Origin: Rhodovarius crocodyli
Lineage (GTDB): Bacteria > Pseudomonadota > Alphaproteobacteria > Acetobacterales > Acetobacteraceae
Assembly (NCBI GenBank): GCA_945901085.1
Contig: CAMDJV010000006.1
Coordinates: forward strand, 51,216 to 115,215
DNA length: 64,000 nucleotides
Direction of reading: 5' to 3'
Below the pieces are notes generated by a model that was not told the origin of the DNA, did no database searches, and saw only the letters and a list, made by a program, of their open reading frames with translations. Below, in pieces: positions 1-9,228 of this stretch (positions within the stretch are counted from its first letter, which is position 1; every line of letters starts with the position of its first letter). A program made the translations under genes and the position numbers.

Positions 1-444
1 TATAGCATCGCCGACAACCTGATCAGCGATGGTGACCGCCTGAGCACCCGCGCCGCCTGGACCTTCTCGGATTTCCGCTTCTCCGACAATGCCACTTACC
101 ACGACAACCAATTGCCCGGCGCACCGAGGCATGTGCTGCGCCAGGAGCTGCGCTACCGCCACGCCTCCTCCGCCTGGATCGCGCCGAATATCGAGGTGGT
201 GCCGCAGGGTTTTTACGCCGACAACGCCAATACTCTGCGCAGCAACCCCTATACCCTGTTTGGCATTCGCGGTGGGGTGGAGCTGATCCCCGGCCGGGTC
301 ACGGCGTTCTTTGACGCCCGCAACCTGGGCAATACACGCTATATCTCTTCCGCCTCGGTGCTGCCCCGCGCCGTGGCCAATTCGGCGGTGTTTGAGGCGG
401 GCTTCGGCCGCAGCGTCTTCGCCGGCCTGCAGGTGAGGTTCTGA
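1..444 (+). CDS. TonB-dependent receptor, C-terminal fragment (5' end outside window)
   Basis: The frame is open from base 1 and gives 147 residues of the C-terminal beta-barrel of an outer-membrane TonB-dependent receptor. It shows alternating strands, a late FDARNLGNTRYISS segment typical of the family and a final Phe (GLQVRF), the usual barrel-insertion signal. The plug and TonB box lie upstream of the window. The stop TGA overlaps the ATG of the next gene (YcnI-like), and PCuAC follows, so the likely cargo is copper or a copper complex. The cargo is inferred from context; the receptor class itself is fairly secure. Confidence 0.85.
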   Translation, partial: YSIADNLISDGDRLSTRAAWTFSDFRFSDNATYHDNQLPGAPRHVLRQELRYRHASSAWIAPNIEVVPQGFYADNANTLRSNPYTLFGIRGGVELIPGRVTAFFDARNLGNTRYISSASVLPRAVANSAVFEAGFGRSVFAGLQVRF

Positions 445-932
445 TGAAAAGACTTTTCGCCCTGGCGCTGCTGGCCGCACCGGCCAGCGCCCATGTGGTC
501 ATCACCCCGGCCGAGGCGCCGGCGGGCTCCTATACCCGCATCGCCTTCATGGTCGGCCATGGCTGCGCCGGTGCCGCGACCACCGGCATCGAAGTCACCC
601 TGCCCGAGGGGCTTTCGGCTGCCCGGCCGCAGCCGAAAACCGGCTGGAACATCACGGTGGAGACGCGCCCGCTGGAACGTCCCGCCCCCACCGCCCATGG
701 CCTGGTGCGTGAGGCCCCGGCGACCATTTCCTGGACCGGCGGCCCGCTGCCGGACCAGCATTACGAGGAATTCGTCATGCTCATCGCCACCCCTAACCGG
801 CCCGGCAACACACTGATCTTCCCCATCATCCAGCGTTGCGAGGGCGGTGCCCAGCATGCCTGGGTGGAGGTACCAGCCGAGGGCATGCGGGCCAGAAGCC
901 CCGCCGCCACGCTGCGACTGGTGGCACGCTGA
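444..932 (+). CDS. YcnI-like (DUF1775) periplasmic copper-binding protein
   Basis: 162 aa. Residues 1-16 form a signal peptide ending ASA, so the mature protein starts with His17 (HVVITP). An N-terminal His is the metal ligand described for YcnI/DUF1775 proteins. The DUF1775 core follows (GHGCAGAATTGIEVTLPEG, then KTGWNI and a region near EEFVMLI). It starts on the last base of the receptor stop and its own stop overlaps the next start, so translation is coupled. Role: periplasmic copper binding or delivery together with the PCuAC protein downstream. Confidence 0.85.
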   Translation: MKRLFALALLAAPASAHVVITPAEAPAGSYTRIAFMVGHGCAGAATTGIEVTLPEGLSAARPQPKTGWNITVETRPLERPAPTAHGLVREAPATISWTGGPLPDQHYEEFVMLIATPNRPGNTLIFPIIQRCEGGAQHAWVEVPAEGMRARSPAATLRLVAR

Positions 933-1237
933 TGCGCGCGTTGCTTCTGGCCCTGGCCATGCTGCCGCTCGGCGCCAGCGCCTGCGACCCCGATGAGATG
1001 GATCGCGCCATGAGCGAGATCTGCACCGCCGCCACCGCCGCCGCGGCCGAGGTGGTGCAGGCCGCAACCCCCCTGGCACAGGGCGAGGAGGCGGCGGCGA
1101 TGGCCGCCCGGCTCGCCCATGCAAGGCATATTTGTATCAATGGAGACCCCAGCCTGGCGGCGGCAGAATCGGTGCATCTCGCCCGCTTCGCCGCCCGAAT
1201 TGAGGCCCGGCTGACCAGCAAGGATAGCACGCGATGA
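932..1237 (+). CDS. Small exported Cys/His protein of unknown function in the copper operon
   Basis: 101 aa. An open frame extends upstream, but the ATG at 932 overlaps the YcnI stop and begins a clean signal peptide (MRALLLALAMLPLGASA), so this start is preferred. The predicted mature chain starts at Cys18, then has Cys31, His63, His66 and Cys68 in an Ala-rich helical protein. I do not recognise the family. It sits between YcnI-like and PCuAC genes with overlaps on both sides, so a role in periplasmic copper handling is plausible. This is inference from position and Cys/His content. Confidence 0.75.
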   Translation: MRALLLALAMLPLGASACDPDEMDRAMSEICTAATAAAAEVVQAATPLAQGEEAAAMAARLAHARHICINGDPSLAAAESVHLARFAARIEARLTSKDSTR

Positions 1238-1686
1238 ACCGACGCCTTCTCCTCGCCACCGCCCTTCTGCCCATGGCGGCCCAGGCGCATGGCAGCGCCA
1301 CCCAACATGGCAGCCTGACGCTGGAAGCCCCCTGGACCCGCGCTGCCGGCCAGGGCGGCCAGGGGGCTGGATTTCTGACCATCCGCAATACCGGTGGGGC
1401 TGACCGCCTGCTCTCGGCCAGCACCCCGGCCGCAGGGCGCACCGAATTGCACACCATGCTGCGCGATGGCGATATCATGCGCATGCGCCAGGTTGAGGCC
1501 ATCGCCGTGCCGGCCAATGGCGCGGTGAGCCTCGCCCCTGGCGGGCTGCATATCATGCTGCTGGGCCTGACACGGCCGCTGGTGGTGGGCGAGAGCGTGC
1601 CGCTGACACTGGTCTTCGAACAGGCCGGCGCGGTGACATTGCAACTCGCGGTGCAAGCGGCCGGTGCACGGATGCCGATGCATTGA
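1234..1686 (+). CDS. PCuAC-family periplasmic copper chaperone
   Basis: 150 aa with a signal peptide of about 18 residues (AQA|HG). The signature H-x10-M-x21-H-x-M is present exactly as His73, Met84, His106 and Met108. This is the Cu(I) site of PCuAC chaperones, which feed copper to cytochrome oxidase Cu(A) or take part in copper trafficking. Additional His residues lie near the mature N-terminus (His19, His25). The start overlaps the preceding stop by four bases. It is the last gene of the operon beginning upstream of the window. Confidence 0.92.
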   Translation: MNRRLLLATALLPMAAQAHGSATQHGSLTLEAPWTRAAGQGGQGAGFLTIRNTGGADRLLSASTPAAGRTELHTMLRDGDIMRMRQVEAIAVPANGAVSLAPGGLHIMLLGLTRPLVVGESVPLTLVFEQAGAVTLQLAVQAAGARMPMH

Positions 1687-1706
1687 GGCGGTGATGCGCT
1701 GTGGTG

Positions 1707-1796
1707 GCCTCTTCCTGCCCGCGCGGGGGGGGGCCGGTTTGTTGCCAACGGCTAGCTCAAATGTCACGCCTCTTCCTGCCCGCGCGGGGGGGGGCC
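1707..1796. repeat. Pair of identical 29-bp direct repeats, each with a nine-G tract
   Basis: The copies lie at 1707-1735 and 1768-1796, with a period of 61 bp. Each reads gcctcttcctgcccgcgc followed by nine G and cc. They lie between the copper operon and the RTX gene, about 255-345 bases upstream of the RTX start. Function is unknown. Long G tracts are prone to slippage. Confidence 0.85.
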
Positions 1797-2050
1797 TGTC
1801 GCGCGCGCCGGCCGCCCAAGATTTGAAATTTCTGGCTTTTCTGGCAAATCTGCGATGTTGGATGCGAAATTTGGCTTTTTCTCATTAGGCAAAATTTGCC
1901 CCATGGGATGTCAGAAACTCCCCCAAATCACATTCCCTGAAAAAAACATCTCTAGAATTACATTCAATCTTGCGGCATTCCGCGCCAGGCGATAAACAAA
2001 TCGCTAACGGGTGCCGCCTTGGCGCTCGCAGATTGGCGAGGAGTTAAGAC
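1797..2050 (+). promoter_or_regulatory. AT-rich leader upstream of the RTX gene
   Basis: This stretch is clearly richer in A/T than its surroundings (aaaaaacatc, aatttggcttttt). It ends in a good ribosome-binding site (gaggag, about 2038-2043) before ATG 2051. It probably carries the RTX promoter, though I cannot name a specific -35/-10 pair with confidence. No gene is seen from 1687 to 2050. Confidence 0.4.
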
Positions 2051-3259
2051 ATGTCGGTGACACTGAGCGGGGGTTCCAGCGATCCTGTTGTGATCCCATT
2101 CGACTGGGGTGGCACCAAAGACACCGCCCAGGCCTTTGCCGCGAGCAGCAAGACCCCCACGCAATATCGCGGCCCGGGCGAACAAACCCCGGCACCTGCG
2201 ACGCCCGATACCCCCTTGCTCGTCTCCGGCACGCCAACCGAGGCGATTTCGACCGCAAATTATTACAAGGTCCTCATCAACGCCTCCTCCGCGGTATCCG
2301 TCGTGGGTGGCAGTGGGAATGACGTGGTGGTCGCTGGCAATGCCGGTATCGTGTACAACACCGGCGGTGATTATGACTCCGGCGGCGGCAACGACACTGT
2401 TCTCGCCGGTGGCGGCGATAATCTCATCGGCGCCAATGCTTCAAGTCAACAAACCAACTCATTTTTTGGCACAGGCGCCGGAAATGACACGATCATATCG
2501 TCAACCGGTAATAACACCATTATGGCTGGTGGCGGGACAAACCAAATTGCCTTGAGTTTTAGTACCGGCAATAACCTGGTATACTCACAGGGCAAGGACA
2601 TCATATGGGCCGGTGGCGGCAATGACACCATCGGCGTTGAGGATGGCGCGACGGTGGTGGGTGGCTCGGGCCGTCTGACCTTCGTTGGTGGCACCGGCAA
2701 TAGCACCGTCACCGCCGGCTCTGGTAGCGCCACCATCTTCGGCGGCGCGGGCACCGGCTCCTTCTGGGGCGGCGATGCCGGCCAAAACTCCGTCACCGCC
2801 GCTGAGGGGCAGTCAACGGTCTTCACCGGCGGCGCCTATTCGGCCGGCTTCGCCGCCGGTGCGGGCGCCGATACGCTGGTCGCCAGCGCCGGCAACACCA
2901 CGCTGAGCGGCGGCAACTCCACCGGCAATAACGTCTTCTTTGCCGGCAAGGGGGATAATGTGCTGATAGGCGGCGGCATTGGCAATGACACGATTTTCGC
3001 CGGCCGCGGCGAATCCACCGTCTTCGGTGGCGAGGGTGCGGATGTCTTCGCCTTTTTCAAAAGCGAGATGGATGGCAACCCCAACCACACGGTGGTGATT
3101 GGTGACTTCACCGTCGGTAAGGACAAGCTGGTCTTCGATGGCTACAGCAATGTCTCCCTGCCGCTGCCGCAGCAGGATAGCGGTTCCACCACCCTTACCC
3201 TGCCCGATGGCACCAAGATCATCCTGAGCGGCGTGTCCTTGACGGCTGGTGGCGTCTGA
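2051..3259 (+). CDS. Secreted RTX-like (hemolysin-type Ca-binding repeat) protein
   Basis: 402 aa with no N-terminal signal peptide. From about residue 85 to 345 it is built of Gly/Asn/Asp-rich short repeats (GGSGNDVVV, GGGNDTVLAGG, GGGIGNDTIFAG) that form calcium-binding beta-rolls. After the repeats comes GADVFAFF and VIGDFTVGKDKLVFDG, a C-terminal arrangement typical of type I secretion substrates. It has a strong ribosome-binding site and its own upstream region. No type I ABC/HlyD transporter lies next to it, so the exporter must be elsewhere. Its C-terminus differs from the module shared by the other two RTX proteins in the window. The biological role is unknown: matrix, adhesion or surface layer are all possible. 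Confidence 0.8.
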   Translation: MSVTLSGGSSDPVVIPFDWGGTKDTAQAFAASSKTPTQYRGPGEQTPAPATPDTPLLVSGTPTEAISTANYYKVLINASSAVSVVGGSGNDVVVAGNAGIVYNTGGDYDSGGGNDTVLAGGGDNLIGANASSQQTNSFFGTGAGNDTIISSTGNNTIMAGGGTNQIALSFSTGNNLVYSQGKDIIWAGGGNDTIGVEDGATVVGGSGRLTFVGGTGNSTVTAGSGSATIFGGAGTGSFWGGDAGQNSVTAAEGQSTVFTGGAYSAGFAAGAGADTLVASAGNTTLSGGNSTGNNVFFAGKGDNVLIGGGIGNDTIFAGRGESTVFGGEGADVFAFFKSEMDGNPNHTVVIGDFTVGKDKLVFDGYSNVSLPLPQQDSGSTTLTLPDGTKIILSGVSLTAGGV

Positions 3260-3285
3260 TCCGACAGGGTGATCTCTGTCGCAGC

Positions 3286-3321
3286 CATGGGCGGGGGAGG
3301 ATCATCACCCTCCCGCCCATG
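3286..3321. terminator. Strong stem-loop after the RTX gene
   Basis: An inverted repeat, catgggcggg pairing with cccgcccatg, encloses a small A/T-containing loop. It sits 27 bases after the RTX stop. No clear T-run follows, so it could end transcription or protect the 3' end. Confidence 0.55.
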
Positions 3322-3439
3322 CTTGGCCCGCTCCGCATGTGGTTGCGCCGCAACCAGCCCAGCCTCCTGCCGGCCTCTTTACGATCATTTCACTTGATCC
3401 GCGCATAACCCCATCAATGGGGTGAGAGGAAGTGCCTTT

Positions 3440-4333
3440 ATGAGTGAATCCGCATCTGTTCTTGTCGCCGAAGTGCCAATCTCGGCTCATTCGATTGTTC
3501 TTAGCCATGGCACATATTGCGTTTTCGTCACCGGCGTGACCCAAGGCCTCACCGAGCGTGATCTGCCCGCGCTGCGCATCTCCAGCTCGCCCGGCAGTTC
3601 CACCGTGGCCGTGGCCGCCCTGCCTGGCGATGGTTGGCTGCGCCAACTGGGCGATGCCGTGCTGCTGCGCGTCGCCAGTGAACGCTCCCGCGTGCTCTTC
3701 ACCAGCTACGACGAATCCCGCGCCCCCGGCGCCAAGCCACCACAAATCCAAATCCAACGCCTCGATGATGGCCGCCTGCCCGAGAGCCTGCGCCCCAACC
3801 CCGCGCTGCCAAAAGCCGATTACACCCTGCATTTCAGCCGCAAGGGCGATGTGCCCGCAGGCTTCGGCCAATGGGTGGGCAGCCTGGGCGATGATAGTTG
3901 GATCGAAGGTGTTGAATTGCTCGCCCCCGCGCCGCTTCAGCCCGCCGATCTGGAATATCAGGTGGTTCTGGGCCGCGGCTGGCTCTCCCCCTGGGTGCAG
4001 GCTGGCGAATTCTGCGGCAGCCGCGGCATGGGCCTGCCCATATTGGGCTTCCGCGCCCGGCTGCTGGGCCAGGCCGCCCAGCAATGGCGCCTGCATTATG
4101 CCGGACGATGCGTCGATGGCAGGGAATTGCCCGAGGCTGAAAACGGCATGCCCTGCGAATCGGCCGACCTCACGCCCCTGGCCGCCCTGAACATCACCCT
4201 CGAACCCCTCGGCGGCACCCAGCCTGCCGCCATGCCACCGCCCAAACACAAAAAGCCGGCCAGGCCCAAGCCCGCCAAGTCCACAGCCGCCAGCCCCGCC
4301 GGCAAGACACGCCGTGCCAAGAAGGCCAGCTGA
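3440..4333 (+). CDS. Unrecognised protein with Lys/Pro/Ala-rich tail
   Basis: 297 aa from ATG 3440, which is preceded by AGAGGA at nine bases. A GTG at 3422 in the same frame is possible but lacks a site. The first ~245 residues look globular, with no signal peptide or membrane span. The last ~50 are a basic low-complexity tail (KHKKPARPKPAK and similar). I do not recognise the family. The stop is 20 bases inside the next gene, a glycosyltransferase, so it is probably co-expressed with the two transferases. It may belong to the same surface-glycan or secreted-protein modification pathway. Confidence 0.7.
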   Translation: MSESASVLVAEVPISAHSIVLSHGTYCVFVTGVTQGLTERDLPALRISSSPGSSTVAVAALPGDGWLRQLGDAVLLRVASERSRVLFTSYDESRAPGAKPPQIQIQRLDDGRLPESLRPNPALPKADYTLHFSRKGDVPAGFGQWVGSLGDDSWIEGVELLAPAPLQPADLEYQVVLGRGWLSPWVQAGEFCGSRGMGLPILGFRARLLGQAAQQWRLHYAGRCVDGRELPEAENGMPCESADLTPLAALNITLEPLGGTQPAAMPPPKHKKPARPKPAKSTAASPAGKTRRAKKAS

Positions 4334-6080
4334 TAGCCGCAAGCCGGCCCCCTCGCCTCCACCGCAAAGCTGGTCAGGGCTGGTTGAATCCTATGCCCCG
4401 GCCGAGGGTGCGGAAGGTTGGCTGCTCTGCGGCAGCGCCGCCCAACCCTGGCCGGCCAGGATTGAGGCGGTTGAGGCGGTGTTCGAGCATGGCGTGCTCA
4501 CAGGCACCCTGCTGAGCGTCTTCATCGCCGATGATCACACCCAAGGCCAGCGCTTCATCGCGCTTTTCCAGGCCCCCCGCCCGCCGGTCGGCCCCTTGCG
4601 CCAGCTTGCCGACGGACTGGGGCTGAGGCTGCAAGCCCAGGATGCCCGGCTTGAGGATGCCCAAGCTGCCGGCGCGCGCTGCCGGGCCATGCTGCATGCC
4701 GCCGCCAAAGCCAGCGACATCGCCAATACCATCCGCGCCGCCCTGCCCGTCCCGGCCTATACCGGCAATGACAGCCTCACCCCGCTCGGCCTGCCGCTGC
4801 GCATTGCCATCGATGCGGTGATACGCATCCCCCCCGCCGGCATCGCCATCGAGGGCGGGCTGGTTGACCCCATGCGGCTGGTCACCCGGCTGGCCCTGCG
4901 CCAGGGCACCACCTGCCAGGTGCTGGAGCGCGACCATTGGGCGCTCATGCCGCGCCCCGACCTGGCCCCGCCCGGCAGCGCCGAGGATGCCATCCGCCAT
5001 GGCGGCACCACCGGCTTCCTCGCCTATGCTCAGGGGCCCTTCCTTGCCGCGGCCCCACCCTGGCTTGAGGTTGAGACCCGCGATGGCACCATCGCCCATC
5101 TGCCCCTGCCGCGCCCGGCCGAGGGCGCGGGGCTGGCCGTGATCGAGCAGATTCTCGCCCTGCCACGCCCGCCGCTCGCCCGCATCTCCACCGTGCTGGC
5201 CCACACCATCGGCCCCATTGCACGCGGCCTCAACCGCGCCCGCCTCGCACTGCGCCCCACGCCGCAGCGGCAGGATTTCGGCCCGCTGCCTGCCTCGCCC
5301 GAAAGGGCGCTGATCATCCCGTTGCATGGCAGGGTGGATTTCATGGCGCTGCAACTCGCGCTCTTCTCTGCCAGGCCCGATCCCGGCTGTGAGATTCTCT
5401 ACATTCTCGACGATCCCCGCCTCGCCGAAGAGGCCGAGCGCATGGCCCAATCCTGCTGGATGCGCTTTCGCCTGCCCTTCAGCCTGCTCGATCTGGGTGC
5501 GCATCTGGGCTATGCGCCGGCCAATAATGCCGGCCTAGCCGCCGCCCGCGCGGCGCATCTATGCCTGCTCAATGCCGATGTCTTCCCCCGCCAGGGCGAG
5601 GGCATGGCCTGGCTGCCCCGCCTCTGCGCCCCGCTCGGCAAGCCGGCGGTGGGTGCGGTGGGTGCGACTTTGCTGTTCGAGGATGGCACGCTGCAACATG
5701 GCGGCATGGAATATCAGCGCGTGGCCAGCCTGCCGCCCTGGCCCTTCCCCATTCATCCCGGCAAGGGCGCCAAACCCGGCCCAGCCCGGCCCGCCTTGCG
5801 GGAGGTGAGCGCGCTCACCGGCGCCTGCCTCGCCATCCGCCGGGCCGATCTGCAGGCGCTGGGCGGGCTCGATGAGGATTGCATCATCGCCGATTTCGAA
5901 GATGCGGCGCTGTGCGAGGCGCTGCGCGCGCGCGGCCTGCGCATCATGCTGCAGCCCGATGTGGTGCTCTATCACCTGGAGCGACAAACCCCGGGCAGCC
6001 ACGCCCCCTGGCGCAGCGGGGCCACCTTGGTCAATGCCAGCCACTTCGCCGCGCGTTGGAATCCCGATGCGCAAGGCTAA
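4314..6080 (+). CDS. Two-part protein with C-terminal family 2-like glycosyltransferase domain
   Basis: 588 aa from a GTG at 4314. Residues ~1-320 are an N-terminal region I do not recognise. Residues ~325-580 resemble GT-A glycosyltransferases: a start strand ALIIPLHGRVDF, ILYILDDPRL, NNAGLAAARAAHLCLLNADV (donor-binding/DxD-like position), then LTGACLAIRRADLQALGG and DEDCIIADFEDAALCEALRA as in rhamnosyl- or galactosyltransferase-type GT2 enzymes. It overlaps the upstream gene by 20 bases and the downstream GT4 gene by 14, indicating one operon. Likely role: sugar transfer to a surface glycan or protein. Confidence 0.75.
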   Translation: MPRRPADSRKPAPSPPPQSWSGLVESYAPAEGAEGWLLCGSAAQPWPARIEAVEAVFEHGVLTGTLLSVFIADDHTQGQRFIALFQAPRPPVGPLRQLADGLGLRLQAQDARLEDAQAAGARCRAMLHAAAKASDIANTIRAALPVPAYTGNDSLTPLGLPLRIAIDAVIRIPPAGIAIEGGLVDPMRLVTRLALRQGTTCQVLERDHWALMPRPDLAPPGSAEDAIRHGGTTGFLAYAQGPFLAAAPPWLEVETRDGTIAHLPLPRPAEGAGLAVIEQILALPRPPLARISTVLAHTIGPIARGLNRARLALRPTPQRQDFGPLPASPERALIIPLHGRVDFMALQLALFSARPDPGCEILYILDDPRLAEEAERMAQSCWMRFRLPFSLLDLGAHLGYAPANNAGLAAARAAHLCLLNADVFPRQGEGMAWLPRLCAPLGKPAVGAVGATLLFEDGTLQHGGMEYQRVASLPPWPFPIHPGKGAKPGPARPALREVSALTGACLAIRRADLQALGGLDEDCIIADFEDAALCEALRARGLRIMLQPDVVLYHLERQTPGSHAPWRSGATLVNASHFAARWNPDAQG

Positions 6081-7296
6081 GGCCGATGGCCGCCGCGTGC
6101 TGGTTGTCAGCCACACCCATCCCAAACTCACCCAGGGCGGTGGCGAGATCGTCGCCTTCGAAACCTTCCGCCGCCTCAACGCCACGCCGGGATTTGAGGG
6201 TTTTCTGCTCAGCCACGATGCCAAAAAACTGCCGGTGCGGGCCGGTGCCGCCTTCACCCAGCCCTTCGGCCCGCGCGAATACCTCTATGGCGGCCGCAGT
6301 TTCGACCATTTCCTCTTCGCCAATCCCGACCCGAATTTCGCCCGCGCATTCGAGGCGCTGTTGGCGGAATTGCAGCCCGATATCGTGCATTTCCACCACT
6401 TCATCGGCATTGGCATCGAAGCCCTGGCCATGCCGCGGCGGGTGCTGCCCCGGGTGGAGGTGATGCTCACCCTGCATGAATACCTGCTGATCTGCCACCA
6501 TCACGGCCAGATGGTCACCCGCCCAGACCTCACCCTTTGCACTGAAGCCAGCCCGCAAGCCTGCCATGGCTGCTTCCCGGAACAATCACCGCAGTCCTTC
6601 TTCATGCGCGATTTGTGGCTGCGGCGGCATCTTGATGCGGTCGATCGCTTCATCGCCCCCAGCCATTTTCTGCGCGCGCGCTTTCTGGCCTGGGGCCTGG
6701 CCGAGGCGCGCATGCTGGTGCAGGCCAATCCCCTCCCCCCGCCAGCCCCGCGCCAGAAACCCTCACCCCGCCCGCCTGGCACGCCGCGCATCGGCTTTTT
6801 CGGCCAAATCTCGGAATTGAAGGGCCTGGGCGTGCTCTTTGCCGCCGCCCACATCCTCGCCGCGCGCGGCTGGCCGGGCGTGATCGAGATGCATGGCCGC
6901 CAGGAGGAACAACCCGAGCTTCTCCGCCGCCGCCTAGAGAGGCTGCTGGCCGCGCAGCCACCCAACATCACGCTCTGCGGCCCCTATCCCAATGAAGCGG
7001 TGGGCGGGCTCATGGCGGGCTGCGATGCGGTCGTGGTGCCATCCATCTGGTGGGAAAACGCGCCCCTGGTGGTGCGGGAGGCCGCCGCCGCCGGGGTGCG
7101 GGTCATCGGCGCCGATCTGGGCGGGCTGGGCGAGGCGCTACGCGCGCTGCCTGGCAGCATTCTGCTCACCCCGCGGGACCCGCTGGCCCTGGCCGAGGCT
7201 ATTCTCGCCCTGCCCCAGGCCGAACCCGCCCCCGCCGCCGCCCTAATCGAGACCGACCCGCTCAGCCTCTATCGCCGCGCATGGCCAAAAGGTTGA
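6067..7296 (+). CDS. GT4-type (GT-B fold) glycosyltransferase
   Basis: 409 aa from ATG 6067. The frame is open further upstream but runs over the preceding gene. The N-terminal half has the glycine loop THPKLTQGGGEIVAFETF and VHFHHFIGIG. The C-terminal half has RIGFFGQISELKGLGVLFAA and DAVVVPSIWWENAPLVVREA, the classic glycosyltransferase group 1 nucleotide-sugar site with the catalytic Glu region. A Cys-containing segment (ICHHHGQM...CHGCFPEQ) is typical of one GT4 subgroup. It closes the operon that starts at 3440. Confidence 0.88.
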   Translation: MRKAKADGRRVLVVSHTHPKLTQGGGEIVAFETFRRLNATPGFEGFLLSHDAKKLPVRAGAAFTQPFGPREYLYGGRSFDHFLFANPDPNFARAFEALLAELQPDIVHFHHFIGIGIEALAMPRRVLPRVEVMLTLHEYLLICHHHGQMVTRPDLTLCTEASPQACHGCFPEQSPQSFFMRDLWLRRHLDAVDRFIAPSHFLRARFLAWGLAEARMLVQANPLPPPAPRQKPSPRPPGTPRIGFFGQISELKGLGVLFAAAHILAARGWPGVIEMHGRQEEQPELLRRRLERLLAAQPPNITLCGPYPNEAVGGLMAGCDAVVVPSIWWENAPLVVREAAAAGVRVIGADLGGLGEALRALPGSILLTPRDPLALAEAILALPQAEPAPAAALIETDPLSLYRRAWPKG

Positions 7297-7350
7297 AACG
7301 CCGCAGCGCGGCCCGCATATCGGCGGTTGCCATCATTGCAGGAGAAGACA

Positions 7351-9186
7351 ATGGAAGAGAGCCTGGAACGACATGAATTTGGCGCCGAGGTTGGCCGCCT
7401 GCTCGATCTGGTCGTCCATGCGCTGTATTCCGAGCGTGAGATCTTTCTGCGCGAACTCGTCGCCAATGCCGCCGATGCGGTGGATCGCCGCCGCTTCGAG
7501 GCGCTGACCGACCCCACCCTCGCCCTCCCCGCCGAGCCGCGGCTGCGCATCCTGCCCGATAAGGCAGCCCGCAGCATCACCATCAGCGATTCCGGCATCG
7601 GCATGGCCAAGGCCGATCTGACCGCGCATCTGGGCACCATCGCCCGCTCCGGCACGCTGGCCTTCGCCAAATCCCTCGCCGATACCCCGGCGGCGGAAAA
7701 GCCCAGCCTGATCGGCCAATTCGGCGTGGGCTTCTACTCCGCCTTCATGGTGGCCGAGCGGGTGGAGGTCACCTCCCGCCGCGCCGGCAGCGAGGAAGCC
7801 TGGGTCTGGGCCAGCGAGGGCCAGGGCGCCTATACGCTCGCGCCCGCCAGCCGCGCCGAGCCCGGCACCGATATCGTGCTGCACATCAAAGCCGATGCCG
7901 AAGAATTCCTCGAACCCAGCCGCCTGCAAGCCATCATCCGCAAATGGGCGGACCACATCACCATCCCCATCACCGTTGCGCGCGATGGTCTGGACGAGCC
8001 GGCCAATGAGGGCACTGCGCTGTGGCGCAAAGCCAAATCCGAGGTGACGGAAGAGCAGTACAAGGCCTTCTACCACCACGTCGCCCATGCCTTTGACAGT
8101 CCCTGGGCCACGCTGCATTGGCGCGCCGAGGGGGTGATGGAATTCACCGCCCTGCTCTTCATCCCTGGCATGAAACCCTTCCAGGCGGTCGAAGGTGAGC
8201 GTGACAGCAGGCTGCGCCTGCATGTGCGGCGCATGTTCATCACCGAGAGCGCTGCCCTGCTGCCGCCCTTCCTGCGCTTCGTGCATGGCGTGGTCGATAC
8301 CGAGGATTTGCCGCTCAATGTCAGCCGCGAGATGCTGCAAGCCACCCCGGTGCTCGCGCGCATCCGCAAGGCGGTGACCAACCGCGTGCTCTCCGAACTC
8401 AAGACCCAATCCAAGGATGCCGAGCGTTATGCCAGCTTCTGGGAGAATTTCGGCCCGGTGCTGAAGGAGGGTGTCTGGGAGGATGCCGAGCATCGCCAGG
8501 ATGTCGCCGCCCTGCTGCGCTTCCGTTCCTCTTCGGTTGCGGGCTGGACATCGCTCGCCGATTACGTCGCCCGGATGAAACCGGGCCAGGAGGCGATCTA
8601 TATCCTGGTGGGTGAGGACCCAGCGGCCCTGGCCAAATCGCCGCAACTCGAAGGCTTCCGCGCCAAGGGGGTGGAGGTGCTGCTGCTCGGCGACAGCATC
8701 GATGCCTTCTGGCCCGAGCGGCTGGCGATGTTTGACGCCAAGCCCATCCGCAGCATCACCCAGGGCATTGTCGATCTCTCCAAGATCGAGGGCGCGGCCA
8801 TGGAGGGCGAGGCGGCCGATCTGGAGCGCCTCTTGCCCCTGCTCAAGGAGATGCTGAAAGACCATATCTCCGATGCACGCGCGACCGAGCGCCTGGTGGA
8901 AAGCGCCGCCGTCCTCGCCGCCCCGCAATACGGGCCAGACCTGCAAATGAGCCGGATGATGCGCCGCGCCGGCCGTGACACGCCGGGGCTGCTGCCGGTG
9001 CTTGAGGTGAATCCCCGCCACAGCCTGATCCGCCGCCTGGCCGAGCCATCCCTGCCCGAGGCCGAATTGGCCGAGACCGCCGGCGTGCTGCTCGACCTCG
9101 CCCTTATTCAGGATGGCGATGGCCCGCGCGACCCGGCCGCATTCGCCCGCCGCGTCGCCGCCGCCCTCGCATTGGGCGCGGGCTGA
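7351..9186 (+). CDS. htpG: HtpG, bacterial Hsp90 chaperone
   Basis: 611 aa from ATG 7351, preceded by AGGAGA. The N-terminal GHKL ATPase is clear: [44 protein letters not shown] and [18 protein letters not shown]. The middle domain has [11 protein letters not shown], and the C-terminal dimerisation region is present. Length is close to E. coli HtpG (624). It is a cytosolic ATP-dependent folding chaperone. The gene stands alone, with a 133-base gap before ppk2. Confidence 0.97.
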   Translation: MEESLERHEFGAEVGRLLDLVVHALYSEREIFLRELVANAADAVDRRRFEALTDPTLALPAEPRLRILPDKAARSITISDSGIGMAKADLTAHLGTIARSGTLAFAKSLADTPAAEKPSLIGQFGVGFYSAFMVAERVEVTSRRAGSEEAWVWASEGQGAYTLAPASRAEPGTDIVLHIKADAEEFLEPSRLQAIIRKWADHITIPITVARDGLDEPANEGTALWRKAKSEVTEEQYKAFYHHVAHAFDSPWATLHWRAEGVMEFTALLFIPGMKPFQAVEGERDSRLRLHVRRMFITESAALLPPFLRFVHGVVDTEDLPLNVSREMLQATPVLARIRKAVTNRVLSELKTQSKDAERYASFWENFGPVLKEGVWEDAEHRQDVAALLRFRSSSVAGWTSLADYVARMKPGQEAIYILVGEDPAALAKSPQLEGFRAKGVEVLLLGDSIDAFWPERLAMFDAKPIRSITQGIVDLSKIEGAAMEGEAADLERLLPLLKEMLKDHISDARATERLVESAAVLAAPQYGPDLQMSRMMRRAGRDTPGLLPVLEVNPRHSLIRRLAEPSLPEAELAETAGVLLDLALIQDGDGPRDPAAFARRVAAALALGAG

Positions 9187-9203
9187 ACCCCGCTTGCGCC
9201 TAT

Positions 9204-9228
9204 TTGTCATCATCGCCGGGGATGACAA
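9204..9228. terminator. Stem-loop downstream of htpG
   Basis: The 8-bp inverted repeat ttgtcatc/gatgacaa encloses a nine-base loop, 18 bases after the htpG stop. No T-run follows. A terminator or mRNA 3'-end structure is possible. Confidence 0.4.

Noticed and set aside
2051..3259. RTX gene as a toxin
   Set aside because: Only the repeat and secretion features are seen. There is no pore-forming, lipase or protease domain to support toxicity.
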